Shown one piece after another: positions 14,038-22,029 of a DNA stretch of 41,784 nt. Every line of letters starts with the position of its first letter. Position 1 is the stretch's first letter. The stretch comes from a virus. Below the pieces are notes generated by a model. The model did not search any database. It was not told where the DNA came from and saw only the letters and a list, made by a program, of their open reading frames with translations. A program made the position numbers and the translations under genes. Location: positions 1 to 41,784 of IMG/VR virus record IMGVR_UViG_3300037277_000026. The stretch is one strand, 5' to 3'.

Positions 14038-16746
14038 TTACCTCGTAATTGACCTAATTAGCGGGCCGTTGCGCTTGATATGCAGGTTAATTGCCTGCTT
14101 CCCTCGCGTGCTGCTCATGTAGTGGTCGAAAGCACTGTTGATGTTGTCGTGCAAGTGTATGTCGAAACTAGGCGCAGCCGATTTGCCGCCGCCGAGTAAA
14201 GCTGCCGTAGCTTCGCCGCCGATCACGGTGGCAGGCCCTTGCACGCGCGAGCGCCCATGCACCATCAACAGTTCCGGCCTACGTTCGCCGACTTCGCCTG
14301 TGCTGCCGCTGTTGATTGTTCCGCCTGAATCGTAGGAGCCGCTAAACGACGTGCTGGAAATCTGCGCGATGATGTCCGCGCCTTGCGCGGCTGCCTTCAG
14401 GTACAGCGGAATGTTGGCGGGGTAGGGCTGCTTGCTCGCTTCGGCCATGGACTGAAACATTGCAATCTCAGCCGCTGCGATACCGAAGCCTTTCTGGATC
14501 GCAAACATCGTCTGATATTCTTTGCTCTGCTCGCCGTGAGCGTTTTTCATCACAGTGGCGAGGCTACCGAACATTGCACCCGCATTCTGCACAGACTGCG
14601 CGGCTAGCTCCATGTTCAGTTTCTTGATCTCTTCTGTGCGCTGCTTTTCAATGTCAATTGACTTCTGCGCGTAGGTGCGCTCGGCTTCCAGCTTCAGCGC
14701 TTCGCCGTTCTTGCCGCTAAGATTGTCCGCCAGTGCTGCGCCAAGCTCGTGGCGATCACCTGCTGTCTTGCTGTTGATTAGCTGAAGCTGCGATTGTGGG
14801 CCGATGCCGATGCTTTCGAGCTTGCGTTGCATCGCAAGCTGTTTCTCGGCGCTTTTCTCGGCAGCTTCGTCAATGTCTGCCGTGATCTTGTCAAGGTGTG
14901 CCTGCCAAGCCGCCTCATTGGCTGCGAACAGTTCTTCCTGTCCTTCGGCCCCTATGTTTGCTTCCAGCGTGCGGCGCTGCTTCTCATAGCTAGCTTTTGC
15001 GGCCTCTTCCTTGTTTGCAAGCGTAACCTTCAATGCTTCATATTCAGCAGCCTGCGCGGCTTCGTAGTCGGCTACTTCCTGCAAGAAAGCAGCATTAGCC
15101 GCTTGACCGTTTCGATATGCTAGATCGGCATAGTCAAAGTCTTTTTTCATTGTTCGCGCAGCCTTTTTCGTCTTGGTACCCGCGCCTGCGCCGTTGACGC
15201 TTTCTTCATACTGCCGCTTGTTTTCGTCGAGTGCTGCGCCGATGTCACCAGGCACACCCTGCACAAGTGCATCCTTCAGGACAGCTTCACGCGCACGATA
15301 CGCGGCCAGTTCCTTATCCTTTGTGGACTGCATACCCGTGTTGAGATGGTCAATAGCAGCCTGCACCTTGTCAGCTAGTGACGCCTCTTCGTCTGACTGT
15401 GCCGCGCCCCACTTGCTTGCACCTTTCGCAAATGCCGCCAGTTCTGCGCTCATGCCTGTAAATTTCGGCTTTTGCGAGGCTGTATAAAGAAAGGCTTCTA
15501 GTGCGTCGGTCGCGAGGTTGATCGCCTTCGCCGCTTCGGTCATGCCTGTCTTGATAAAGTCGCCGACAGCGCTACGCCCCACCTCGCGGAACATATCGCC
15601 CCAAGCGTCTTCCAGCTTCTTAACCGCGCCGCCCATCGTATCTAGCTGGCGCTCGGCTGCGCCTGCAAAGTCAGTCTCTCCGATTCCCACAAGGTACTGT
15701 GTAATCGCGTCGGCACTATTGCCTATTGTGCTGGTTACTCCTTTGAAAGTAACCTTGATTCCTTCACCTTCTTGCACAGCCTTGACGCCAAATTGGCGTA
15801 AGCCTTTGTAATTGCCGAGCGATGCTGCCAAGCTGGCTTCTGCTAGCTGCTCAATGCTCGTGCCTGTTGCAGACGCGATATTAGCAAAGGCTGTAAGTGT
15901 AGCCTCCGTCGGCTTCAATCCGTTTTGCTCCATACGGATGAAAGCCTCAGTAACTTGATTCTCTGTGTAGATTGTCTTGTCTGACAGCTTCTCTAGTTTG
16001 TCGAATTGCTCGCGTGCCGCTTCGGTTCCACCTGTTACGCCAGCGAGCCTCGCGATCAATCCGTCATAGGCTGACGTTTCGGCAATGACCTTGCTGAGTG
16101 TTGCGAACGAAGCAACAGCGCCAACCGCAGCCGCGGCGGCTGCCGCCGCACCGCCTGCAAGCGCGCCAAGGCCGAGCGCGGAGATCGCGCCTTCCTTGCC
16201 ACCCGCAAGGATACCGCTGAAGCCGCTTTCTGCGTGCGCTGGCGCTTCGTTGATCTTCGCTTCAATTCGTTGCAGCGACGGCCTAATCGGTAGCACGCCG
16301 TCAAGCCCTGCCTTTGCTCGCTGGATCGCATTGTTCCAGCGTTCATCTTCGCGCTTGGCTGCACGCTCTGTTGCGGCCATCTGCCGCTGTGACGCCTTCT
16401 CAGCGGCCGCTGCCTGCACTTCGTAGCGTGCAAGCGACTTCTGCTTTAAATCGTTCCAGCGTTCGTCTTCGCGCTGGGCTAGGCGTGCCGCCTGCGCTGC
16501 ACGTTTCTCTTCGGATTGCGCTACCTTGTCAGCGGCATCCTTCGCGGCCTGCGCTTTCGCGTTCGCAAGCGCAATCGCCTTCTTGGCTTCTTTCTCTTCA
16601 GCAGCAGCGATCTCCCCGAATACGTCAGCAAGCCGCTTGTTCTGCTTTTCCGTTTCCTTGCTGTAGCCAGTAAGCTCGCGAAGATCTTTGCTGGCACTTC
16701 GGACACCGCTGCTATCTACTTTTACCTCAAGGTGTGCCGTTGCCAT
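14038..16746 (-). CDS. Tape measure protein
   Basis: 902 residues. The N-terminal 150 are helical and Ala/Lys/Glu-rich with repeated REDERWN motifs (residues ~90 and ~130), followed by an Ala/Gly-rich hydrophobic patch (ALGLGALAGGAAAAAAAAVG) and further long coiled-coil segments, all typical of tape measure proteins that set tail length and are injected with DNA. It sits directly after the frameshifted tail chaperone genes, overlapping the T frame by 20 bp. Using the usual ~0.15 nm per residue, the tail would be roughly 135 nm long (inference). Confidence 0.93.
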   Translation of the reverse strand: MATAHLEVKVDSSGVRSASKDLRELTGYSKETEKQNKRLADVFGEIAAAEEKEAKKAIALANAKAQAAKDAADKVAQSEEKRAAQAARLAQREDERWNDLKQKSLARYEVQAAAAEKASQRQMAATERAAKREDERWNNAIQRAKAGLDGVLPIRPSLQRIEAKINEAPAHAESGFSGILAGGKEGAISALGLGALAGGAAAAAAAAVGAVASFATLSKVIAETSAYDGLIARLAGVTGGTEAAREQFDKLEKLSDKTIYTENQVTEAFIRMEQNGLKPTEATLTAFANIASATGTSIEQLAEASLAASLGNYKGLRQFGVKAVQEGEGIKVTFKGVTSTIGNSADAITQYLVGIGETDFAGAAERQLDTMGGAVKKLEDAWGDMFREVGRSAVGDFIKTGMTEAAKAINLATDALEAFLYTASQKPKFTGMSAELAAFAKGASKWGAAQSDEEASLADKVQAAIDHLNTGMQSTKDKELAAYRAREAVLKDALVQGVPGDIGAALDENKRQYEESVNGAGAGTKTKKAARTMKKDFDYADLAYRNGQAANAAFLQEVADYEAAQAAEYEALKVTLANKEEAAKASYEKQRRTLEANIGAEGQEELFAANEAAWQAHLDKITADIDEAAEKSAEKQLAMQRKLESIGIGPQSQLQLINSKTAGDRHELGAALADNLSGKNGEALKLEAERTYAQKSIDIEKQRTEEIKKLNMELAAQSVQNAGAMFGSLATVMKNAHGEQSKEYQTMFAIQKGFGIAAAEIAMFQSMAEASKQPYPANIPLYLKAAAQGADIIAQISSTSFSGSYDSGGTINSGSTGEVGERRPELLMVHGRSRVQGPATVIGGEATAALLGGGKSAAPSFDIHLHDNINSAFDHYMSSTRGKQAINLHIKRNGPLIRSITR

Positions 16747-17068
16747 TTATCGCTGCCTTTCTTCGCAAACCGTCTAGCCCTAGCAAAACTTCAACTTCCC
16801 AAGCAACCAAGCGATGCCCTGTCAATTGCATCCAAGCTGCTAACTCCGTGCAGGTAAGATCATCCCCTTTCGCGACTTCGCAAAACAGTGTCCACAAGTA
16901 AAGCAGTTCCGCGCACGGTTCAGGCGCTTCCTTGTGGCCTGGCGGTAGTTTTCCCGTGCGCGCATGGTAAGCCGCTACAGAGTCGGCAAGGGTGCGGGTG
17001 CTTCCTGTTGTGGCTGCTTTGCCAAGTCCGAGTTTGTATTCTGCCCAGCGGTAGAAGTCGCTGAGCAA
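16727..17068 (-). CDS. Tail assembly chaperone, frameshift (T) part
   Basis: 113-residue frame read mainly as the C-terminal half of a G-T fusion produced by -1 slippage at 17074-17080. The frame has only a TTG at 17068 and no convincing SD of its own. Upstream of that TTG the frame stays open through the slippery site, as required. It includes a KLPPGHKEAPEPCAELLYLW segment and an Ala/Leu-rich helical end. Predicted fusion length is 243 residues (128 zero-frame plus 115). In lambda the GT product links tape measure and tail tube protein during assembly. Confidence 0.85.
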   Translation of the reverse strand: MLSDFYRWAEYKLGLGKAATTGSTRTLADSVAAYHARTGKLPPGHKEAPEPCAELLYLWTLFCEVAKGDDLTCTELAAWMQLTGHRLVAWEVEVLLGLDGLRRKAAINGNGTP

Positions 17069-17457
17069 TTCTCGAAAAAACGATCACGATCTTGTGCGAA
17101 GTAGTACACCTGATCGCTCACGTAGGGCGCTTCACGCAAAAACTCTGCAACCTTCGCAGGCGTACAAGGTTCCTCGAAACTCCAAGCAGCCACGAGCGCC
17201 GCACGTTCCGCGAGCGCTTCCGTGTCTTTCTCTTCTTGCGTGGCTGCAAATAGCGTCGCGTCTGCGCCTTTCGTGCGTACAACGCTCGCGAGCCTTGCCA
17301 TTGCTCGGTTCAGGGAATCGTGCGCGGCTCGATAGGCGTCTGAGTCGAAGCCGCGCACAATAACCCAAGCGTCTGTGGCGTTGCCTGTGCCGTCAACCAG
17401 TTGCAGGCGTACGCCTTCGTTAGCCCGCTTTCGTGTGAAAAAGTCTTGCATCTTCAT
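16975..17457 (-). CDS. Tail assembly chaperone, G part
   Basis: 160 residues, starting MKMQDFFTRKRANEG, between tail tube and tape measure genes, which is the invariant location of G-type chaperones. Mostly helical acidic/Ala-rich middle. The C-terminal ~30 residues (SATSTAGQNTNSDLAKQPQQ and on) are low-complexity, as expected where the frame overlaps the T frame and is less constrained. The codons at 126-128 (CGT TTT TTC) hold the slippery heptamer. Confidence 0.85.
   Translation of the reverse strand: MKMQDFFTRKRANEGVRLQLVDGTGNATDAWVIVRGFDSDAYRAAHDSLNRAMARLASVVRTKGADATLFAATQEEKDTEALAERAALVAAWSFEEPCTPAKVAEFLREAPYVSDQVYYFAQDRDRFFENCSATSTAGQNTNSDLAKQPQQEAPAPLPTL
17074..17080 (-). promoter_or_regulatory. 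-1 ribosomal frameshift site TTTTTTC
   Basis: On the minus strand the heptamer T-TTT-TTC lies in phase with the G frame (codons 126-128). A -1 shift gives TTT TTT CGA GAA TTG and enters the T frame exactly. This matches the X-XXY-YYZ rule and the lambda G/GT layout. Confidence 0.88.
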
Positions 17458-17492
17458 AGTGGGGAGCCTTCCGTTGATTGTGGGCGCAGCGC

Positions 17493-18422
17493 TTACGCGT
17501 GCGGCGTACGCGTGATCGTAAGCTGCGAAGACGACACAGCATCGAAGTAGGCTTCAAAGTTCAGCGACACAGGAACTGACGTGTCACCCTTCACGTCAGG
17601 CATGCCGGAAGTGAACTTCAACGCAGGGATCACGAATGAGAGTACGTCGTTCGTTGGATCTGTGAGCGTGAGCGCGAGCGCCTTTTCCGTTTCGGACATG
17701 AAGGCGTCGATCAGCGCGCCCGTTCCCGTATCAAGCCACACTTCCAAAGTACCGTTGACCTTGACCACGCGGCTATCAGGCTGAAGCGTCGTAACGCCAT
17801 TTGCGGTAAAGCGCTGCTGAAGCTGGCGATCAATCGCGAGCGACATTGACGTGACGATGCCGATGCTTGATCCACCGACGGTGAAAGCGGCATCCTTGAA
17901 CGCCATCGCTTCTTGTGTGGACAGCGCGCCGTAGGTTGCGCCTGTGACGATCACAGTATCGCGAGCCATGTCTTTGCAGAGCCCATCAAAACTAGCAGAG
18001 ACAAGCTGATTGTTTGCAACGCTCATTGCAAACTTTGAGAATTCAACGCCCGAGTAGCGGTGATACGGCTTGTCACTGTTGTTCAAATCGCCATAGAATT
18101 CTTCCATGACGAATGACCTGCGCGTGGTGCCTGTCTTGAGCACGTTGGTCGTCCACGTGCCTCCGAGCAGCGCTTGCAAGTAGTTGTCATACGCGCCGTA
18201 TCGCATCCATGTGGACAGCGCGAAGCTGCCCTTGCGCACACCAGTGCGCACGCCAGTGCGCTGGAAGTCAGATCGGATCGTGTCGTCTTCGAGCGTATCC
18301 ATGTCGAGTTTCGGACCGCCTGAACGCACAAGCAATGTATCAAAGACAGGCGTCGCGGGCGCGCCTGCTCCATACGTAGCTTCTGCAACAACTGCCAGTC
18401 TGCGCGCTGCACCTGTAGCCAT
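17493..18422 (-). CDS. Major tail tube protein
   Basis: 309 residues. N-terminus MATGAARRLAVVAEATYGAG, then repeated beta strands and VSVPVSLNFEAYFD near the C-terminus, fit a siphophage tail tube protein. Size is in the family range, and no Ig-like extension is obvious. A strong SD (AAGGAG) precedes ATG 18422. It sits between the tail terminator and the chaperone genes. Polymerises as hexameric rings around the tape measure. Confidence 0.88.
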   Translation of the reverse strand: MATGAARRLAVVAEATYGAGAPATPVFDTLLVRSGGPKLDMDTLEDDTIRSDFQRTGVRTGVRKGSFALSTWMRYGAYDNYLQALLGGTWTTNVLKTGTTRRSFVMEEFYGDLNNSDKPYHRYSGVEFSKFAMSVANNQLVSASFDGLCKDMARDTVIVTGATYGALSTQEAMAFKDAAFTVGGSSIGIVTSMSLAIDRQLQQRFTANGVTTLQPDSRVVKVNGTLEVWLDTGTGALIDAFMSETEKALALTLTDPTNDVLSFVIPALKFTSGMPDVKGDTSVPVSLNFEAYFDAVSSSQLTITRTPHA

Positions 18423-18437
18423 GATCTGATCTCCTTT

Positions 18438-18842
18438 TTAGCGCGTGATCCGCGCTTCCCATTGAATGTCAACTATTGACAGAAAATACGTACCATCTTT
18501 ACGCGACATGCCCGGCCCACAGCCGGTTATAAGCACCGCCTGCCCGTCTTGCGTGAGCCAATGCCCAGCGACGAAAGCAACGCGCAGCAGATCAACAAAC
18601 AAAGCGCCACTGTTGCCGCTTTCAAGCGGCGCGTAGTAGTTAACCTGTGTGATCCCCGGTATCAAGTCGCGCCCGCCGTAACCGAGAGTATCCACAGCGG
18701 CTTGCCCTGGTAGATGAAATACTTCTGCGTAGGCGTTGCCATCAGGCACGATCACAGGACCGTTTGGCCACTGCACAGGCAACACGCCGAGCGCAGTCGC
18801 AAGCGCGTTTTCAACGGCAAGCTGTGCGCTTGCGTAGCTCAC
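18438..18842 (-). CDS. Tail terminator protein
   Basis: 134 residues, in the usual slot directly before the tail tube gene. Typical features are an N-terminal helix (SYASAQLAVENALATALG) and a beta-rich remainder with GITQVNYYAPLESGN and a C-terminal VDIQWEARI strand, resembling DUF4128/tail terminator proteins that cap the tail tube and join it to the head. GTG start at 18842 overlaps the upstream stop by 4 bp. Confidence 0.8.
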   Translation of the reverse strand: MSYASAQLAVENALATALGVLPVQWPNGPVIVPDGNAYAEVFHLPGQAAVDTLGYGGRDLIPGITQVNYYAPLESGNSGALFVDLLRVAFVAGHWLTQDGQAVLITGCGPGMSRKDGTYFLSIVDIQWEARITR

Positions 18843-19249
18843 GACATCAACTCGCCTTCGCGCACGGCTTGGTTGATTAGCTGTCCAACAGCAAGCAGGC
18901 TGATCCTAGCCATGCCGTCAGGAGCCTTGACGCTTGAATGCCCCTCATACTCGATGCGAAGCACATAAGGCGCGTTGTTTGAAAAGTAGAAAGTTTCATC
19001 ACCTTGCAGGCGCGCCAATACGTCAAGCGCTTGCTGCTTGACAAAGCCACCTGCTTTTGACTTGCGCGGTACTTCGTCCATCTCAGGTGTGCCAACGGAC
19101 GCTTGCCAGTTGCCTTTCAAGTGCCCGGTCAAGACTGGCGTTTTATCAATGATCATGATGCACAGTTTGCCAATAAATACGCGGCGGATGCGTTCAACCT
19201 GCTCGAGCGCATCGCCTGCAAACTGCTCTATTTCCGCTGCGAAACTCAC
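18839..19249 (-). CDS. Head-tail joining / tail completion protein (HK97 gp10-like)
   Basis: 136 residues from GTG 19249, which overlaps the preceding stop; the longer upstream frame is out of place and Cys-rich and is not used. The N-terminal helix EIEQFAGDALEQVERIRRVF and the sequence DKTPVLTGHLKGNWQASVG are characteristic of HK97 gp10-like neck proteins (TPVxTGxLxxxW). It should attach at the head-tail interface. Confidence 0.85.
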   Translation of the reverse strand: MSFAAEIEQFAGDALEQVERIRRVFIGKLCIMIIDKTPVLTGHLKGNWQASVGTPEMDEVPRKSKAGGFVKQQALDVLARLQGDETFYFSNNAPYVLRIEYEGHSSVKAPDGMARISLLAVGQLINQAVREGELMS

Positions 19250-19629
19250 TGGGCTACACCAACCGTGTAGACAAGCGGCGTGCCTGCTGGATTCGCAGGC
19301 GTGCAACCAACAACAGGCCACACAGAACCGTCGGAAAGCGTGATCGTGTCTTGTGGCACAGGTTGGAAGCCGAGCGCGGGAGAAACCTTGAACGCGCGAA
19401 CCGTCTTCTGCACAAGCGCGGCGTCAGCAAGGCGTAAGGCGAAGGCGTCGAGCAAGACTTGCGTAACAGGCACCTCAACCGCGTAAGCCGTTCCCATGCG
19501 CGTGGCCGCGCCTTTGGTGACAGCGCCCGTCGCTGGGTTGCGCGTGGGCGTGTACTGCGAAACGGTAATCTCCTGCCCGTTATTCGTCAGCAGCTTGTCA
19601 GACGTTGCAGCTAGTGCGGCGTAATTCAT
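19246..19629 (-). CDS. Head closure / stopper-like protein
   Basis: 127 residues. Beta-rich, with SQYTPTRNPATGAV, a Pro-Gly-rich middle and SDGSVWPVVGCTPANPAGTP, as in head-closure (stopper) proteins that plug the portal. It sits between the connector and the gp10-like gene, with 4-bp overlaps on both sides. Assignment rests on gene order plus the beta pattern. Confidence 0.75.
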   Translation of the reverse strand: MNYAALAATSDKLLTNNGQEITVSQYTPTRNPATGAVTKGAATRMGTAYAVEVPVTQVLLDAFALRLADAALVQKTVRAFKVSPALGFQPVPQDTITLSDGSVWPVVGCTPANPAGTPLVYTVGVAQ

Positions 19630-20135
19630 ACGCGCACCGAAATTCCAAAGCCTTCGGATCCGCCGCCTTCAAGCAACGGCGCAAGCAGCGCACGCGCGGC
19701 GGTCAACTGCGGCTGTGGATTGCTGTCGCCGTGATCGGCGTATTGCACTTCCACTGCGCCTTCGATGCGCTCTTTGATAACAACGCGCCCGTCGCCTACT
19801 GGCGTCAGCGTGCCGAGCGAAGCAACGTCGCAGGCAAGCTGCATCTGCGCCTTAACAAGCACAGAGGGGATCGCGTCTGCATCGACCGGGTAGCCGTCAA
19901 CAACAACGCCTTCGCGTGGCCACTGCAACTCTTGATCGGCAGACAGCTTGCTACCTTGAAACTCAGCGCGCAGTGCTTCGATGTAGTCGAGCGCCTTAAT
20001 CAAAAGTACTTCAACAGCGGCGTCGGTCGTGGGCAAGGTTAGCCCGCGAGCCAGCGCAAAAGCGCGCGTGTCACTGACCGAAACGTAGCTGTTAGCTCCG
20101 TCCGGAAGGCTCCCATCCTCGACCGTCAGTGACAC
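19626..20135 (-). CDS. Head-tail connector (DnaT-like) protein
   Basis: 169 residues from GTG 20135 (8 nt after AAGGAG; TTG 20141 would be too close to the SD). The start SLTVEDGSLPDGANSYVSV, followed by the helical ALARGLTLP and a WPREGVVVDG segment, is the signature of the phage connector family often labelled putative DnaT-like ssDNA-binding protein. It acts at the portal ring as head-completion adaptor. Confidence 0.85.
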   Translation of the reverse strand: MSLTVEDGSLPDGANSYVSVSDTRAFALARGLTLPTTDAAVEVLLIKALDYIEALRAEFQGSKLSADQELQWPREGVVVDGYPVDADAIPSVLVKAQMQLACDVASLGTLTPVGDGRVVIKERIEGAVEVQYADHGDSNPQPQLTAARALLAPLLEGGGSEGFGISVRV

Positions 20136-20147
20136 GCGCAAATCTCC

Positions 20148-20477
20148 TTAGCGGTGCTTGTGCTGCTTGGGTGCGTTCGTCAAGGCGTCGGCTTCCGCCT
20201 GTGCCTTCGTTTCCGCATCGATTTTCGCAGCCTTCGCCGCTTCTTCCGCCGCCAGTTCTTCAGCCGTACGGCCGGGCTTCACAACTTCGATCCCCTCGAC
20301 GTTCAGATATGCCGAAGGCACAGCGCCCGCAACCACGTTGCAGTGCTCGCGCAAGTGCGTAGCGTGCTCGGAGTTACGAAAGGCTGTGATGGCAAGCGCC
20401 GCAGCCGCCGCGCGTTCTTTATCGGTCGGGACAACGCCCGCCGTAAAGTAGAGTCCCCTTTTAGTAGCAGTTTTCAT
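20148..20477 (-). CDS. Small capsid-adjacent protein, cytosolic paralogue of the next gene
   Basis: 109 residues, function not recognised. It begins MKTATKRGLYFTAGVVPT and later has NVVAGAVPSAY, matching KRILYFTSGPTPT and DYVAGAIPPTY in the neighbouring 145-residue protein, so the two are paralogues. It lacks the signal peptide and ends in a Lys/Glu/Ala-rich helical tail (AEELAAEEAAKAAKIDAETK). Good SD (AAGGGG) before ATG 20477. Position after the capsid gene suggests a head decoration or completion role (inference). Confidence 0.75.
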   Translation of the reverse strand: MKTATKRGLYFTAGVVPTDKERAAAAALAITAFRNSEHATHLREHCNVVAGAVPSAYLNVEGIEVVKPGRTAEELAAEEAAKAAKIDAETKAQAEADALTNAPKQHKHR

Positions 20478-20486
20478 AGTGCCCCT

Positions 20487-20924
20487 TTACTGGTAAGCAA
20501 TCGCGGTGATCGTGTTGCTTGAAATGGTGAACGTGTACGTGTGTCCGCCTACGGTAAGCGCTTGCCCACTGTAGACTACCGCCTGTGTAGAAGGCAGCGT
20601 GTTTGGTGTGGGCGGATTGCTTGGATTCATGATCGTGTAAAGCGACGATCCCGAGTCAACGCCGCCGTCACGATACGTTGGTGGAATCGCACCGGCAACA
20701 TAGTCAGCAGCCACACGCTTTTTAGCCGATGTTTGCTGCCCGTTCAGAATGCGAACCTCAAAAGCAGGCGGCACAAGCGCATTCAACTTCGCGATCTCGG
20801 CTGCTTGGCCTACCGTCGGCGTAGGGCCTGACGTGAAATACAGAATGCGCTTCGGCGCGGCTACTGCGAAAGCAGCAACAAGCAGCGCACACAGAGCAGA
20901 CGCAATCAAAAGTAGCTTTTTCAT
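20487..20924 (-). CDS. Capsid-adjacent protein with Sec signal peptide
   Basis: 145 residues. Residues 1-23 (KKLLLIASALCALLVAAFAV core, ending AVAA) form a textbook signal peptide. The mature start PKRILYFTSGPTPT and internal DYVAGAIPPTY align with the next gene's protein. The C-terminus is beta-like (VVYSGQALTVGGHTYTFTIS). Strong SD GGGAG. A periplasmic protein coded within the head module is odd. The signal could alternatively be an N-terminal anchor or a peptide that is cleaved or retained in the virion. Confidence 0.8.
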   Translation of the reverse strand: MKKLLLIASALCALLVAAFAVAAPKRILYFTSGPTPTVGQAAEIAKLNALVPPAFEVRILNGQQTSAKKRVAADYVAGAIPPTYRDGGVDSGSSLYTIMNPSNPPTPNTLPSTQAVVYSGQALTVGGHTYTFTISSNTITAIAYQ

Positions 20925-20950
20925 GGTTCAGATCTCCCAAGTAAGGAGCC

Positions 20951-20989
20951 GATCACTGGCGCGGCAAGGAGGCAACCGCGCCAGTGATC
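20951..20989 (-). terminator. 14-bp hairpin after the capsid gene
   Basis: GATCACTGGCGCGG (20951-20964) and its exact complement (20976-20989) flank an 11-nt loop, 11 bp beyond the capsid stop. GGCTCCTTAC follows on the minus strand rather than a U-run. It is likely a partial terminator or an mRNA-stabilising hairpin that isolates the abundant capsid message. Confidence 0.65.
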
Positions 20990-20999
20990 AGCAAGCAGG

Positions 21000-21971
21000 T
21001 TAGGTAGAAAGAACCAGCACGCCAGCCAGATCCTTGGCAGACGTGGCAGCCTTGTCCCAGTTGGTCGACACAGCCAAGGCCGCATCATTGGGGCTCTTGC
21101 CGCCGTTCGCGGTGTCCCACTTGAAACCCTTGATCCCGAGGTTGAAAGAGCCCTGCGCCTGGTAGGTGTCCTTGATGTTGGTGCGCCCGTTCGCGGTCTG
21201 CGTGTTGACCCGCGTATCGGCGGCGTTGTCAACTAGCAACGCAGCGCCGGGAACCAAGCCAAGCGCGCGGTACTTCGTGCCGCTGCTCGTGTAAGTCAGG
21301 ATCGGGGCGTCGGTCATGATCAGCACGCGCCCGAAACCGTCTTCGCGGATGTTCAGATCGCCGAAGCGGAACAACACGTTGGTGTTGGTGATCGCGCCTG
21401 CAAACAAGTCGTGCATCGACTTGCTGTGCATGACCCAAGCCGCCAGCGACTGCGCACGGTCGCCCATCTTCGCAGATGCAAGATTGAGCGCCGTCAGCGT
21501 GACAACGCCGGTACCAGTGTTGTCCAACAGATTGGTGGCCTGGCCCGAAAGCCCAGCGACCAACGCCGTCAGCGCGAGGTTGAGCTTGCGTTGCATGATG
21601 CCGACGGCAAGCTGTTGACCGATGAACGCGCCAGCTTCGGCGGGCGACTTCTGAATCCAAGTCCAGAGGTGCTGATCGATGTTGATGGGCGGCGTACCCC
21701 AAGCAACCTTGACCGAAATTTCAACCAGGCGGGCAACGTCGGCAGAAGCGACGGCATCGTCGCTGTAGGCGTCGCGCGAAGTGACCAGATCGGCGATCAG
21801 CGCGTACTTCGCAAGCTCGGCAAAGTCACCTTCGTTGTTGCCGTTCTGAAGCAGGATCGTGCCGCGACTGGCGGCATTGAACAGGTTCACCTGTTGATCA
21901 ACCACTTCGGTTGACGCTTCATATGCGTACTGCTGAAATAGGGCAAGGGATGCAAGAGCGTTCGCGGCCAT
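21000..21971 (-). CDS. Major capsid protein
   Basis: 323 residues, directly after portal and scaffold. The N-terminal arm (MAANALASLALFQQYAYEAST), the acidic Gly/Asn segment ILLQNGNNEGDF, a spine-helix region (EISVKVAWGTPPINIDQHLW) and the C-terminal VDNAADTRVNTQTANGR fit an HK97-fold capsid of about 35 kDa. No separate protease gene is visible, so maturation may rely on the scaffold only. The leader has an exceptional SD (TCGGAGG), which is also one arm of a 7-bp inverted repeat. Confidence 0.88.
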   Translation of the reverse strand: MAANALASLALFQQYAYEASTEVVDQQVNLFNAASRGTILLQNGNNEGDFAELAKYALIADLVTSRDAYSDDAVASADVARLVEISVKVAWGTPPINIDQHLWTWIQKSPAEAGAFIGQQLAVGIMQRKLNLALTALVAGLSGQATNLLDNTGTGVVTLTALNLASAKMGDRAQSLAAWVMHSKSMHDLFAGAITNTNVLFRFGDLNIREDGFGRVLIMTDAPILTYTSSGTKYRALGLVPGAALLVDNAADTRVNTQTANGRTNIKDTYQAQGSFNLGIKGFKWDTANGGKSPNDAALAVSTNWDKAATSAKDLAGVLVLST

Positions 21972-21978
21972 GATGTAA

Positions 21979-22010
21979 CCTCCGAAAGTTTTGTGTCTAA
22001 CCGTCGGAGG
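21979..22010 (-). promoter_or_regulatory. Inverted repeat that can hide the capsid gene SD
   Basis: On the minus-strand mRNA, CCTCCGA (from 22004-22010) can pair over an 18-nt loop with TCGGAGG (from 21979-21985), the SD for ATG 21971. All seven pairs are Watson-Crick and five are G-C. Confidence 0.6.
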
Positions 22011-22029
22011 GTACAGCGGCTGCTGCGTG

